DNA of 5,184 bases, taken from assembly GCA_028687395.1 (NCBI GenBank), contig JAQUAE010000166.1, forward strand, positions 1-5,184. The letters run 5' to 3'. The position numbers and the translations under genes were made by a program. Shown piece after piece: positions 5,147 through 5,184 of this stretch. Source of the stretch: Anaerolineales bacterium. GTDB taxonomy: Bacteria > Chloroflexota > Anaerolineae > Anaerolineales > UBA4823. Every line of letters begins with the position of its first letter. The stretch's first letter is position 1. The notes below the pieces were generated by a model. The model ran no database searches and was not told the DNA's origin. It saw nothing but the letters and a program-made list of their open reading frames with translations.

Positions 5147-5184
5147 TGCAGCAAGGTTCTCCAGGTTAGGCGCGAAGGGCGGGT

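Overview
The window reads as a GC-rich bacterial chromosome segment, most likely from Chloroflexota (Anaerolineae-like). This is inferred from family style, not from a marker gene. The clues are a C-terminal NBR1-type Ig-like domain, a Thr/Pro-rich lipoprotein linker leading into TPRs, a short 'SWEEGT'-ending adenosylhomocysteinase and a PfkB kinase beside it. No rRNA, tRNA, CRISPR array, insertion sequence or phage gene is visible.

Layout from left to right. (1) Bases 1-182, plus strand: the 3' end of a gene encoding an Ig-like (NBR1-type) extracellular domain. All other genes are on the minus strand. (2) 268-786: lspA, signal peptidase II, 12 bases downstream of (3) 799-1770, a TPR lipoprotein with seven repeats. 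The pair forms a short operon with its own -10 box (1828-1833). (4) 1961-2506: a secreted protein with four cysteines, rich in Trp and Tyr and of unknown function, followed by a clear intrinsic terminator (1866-1904). (5) 2507-2790: an AT-rich intergenic region. (6) 2791-4053: adenosylhomocysteinase, preceded by (7) 4136-5098, a PfkB-family kinase that is probably an adenosine kinase.

How the genes may work together. The kinase and adenosylhomocysteinase form an activated-methyl-cycle unit: the hydrolase splits S-adenosylhomocysteine into homocysteine and adenosine, and phosphorylation of adenosine pulls that reversible reaction forward. In the other operon, LspA cleaves lipoprotein signal peptides, and its upstream neighbour is itself a predicted lipoprotein substrate.

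The most unusual structure is in the AT-rich gap at 2629-2718. A near-consensus sigma-70-type promoter (TTGACT, 17-base spacer, TATAAT), pointing at the secreted-protein gene, lies entirely inside a 44-base spacer. Two 23-base inverted repeats flank that spacer and match at 21 of 23 positions. This geometry resembles an invertible (phase-variable) promoter, though a distant operator pair or a tiny palindromic mobile element would look similar. No recombinase is in the window.
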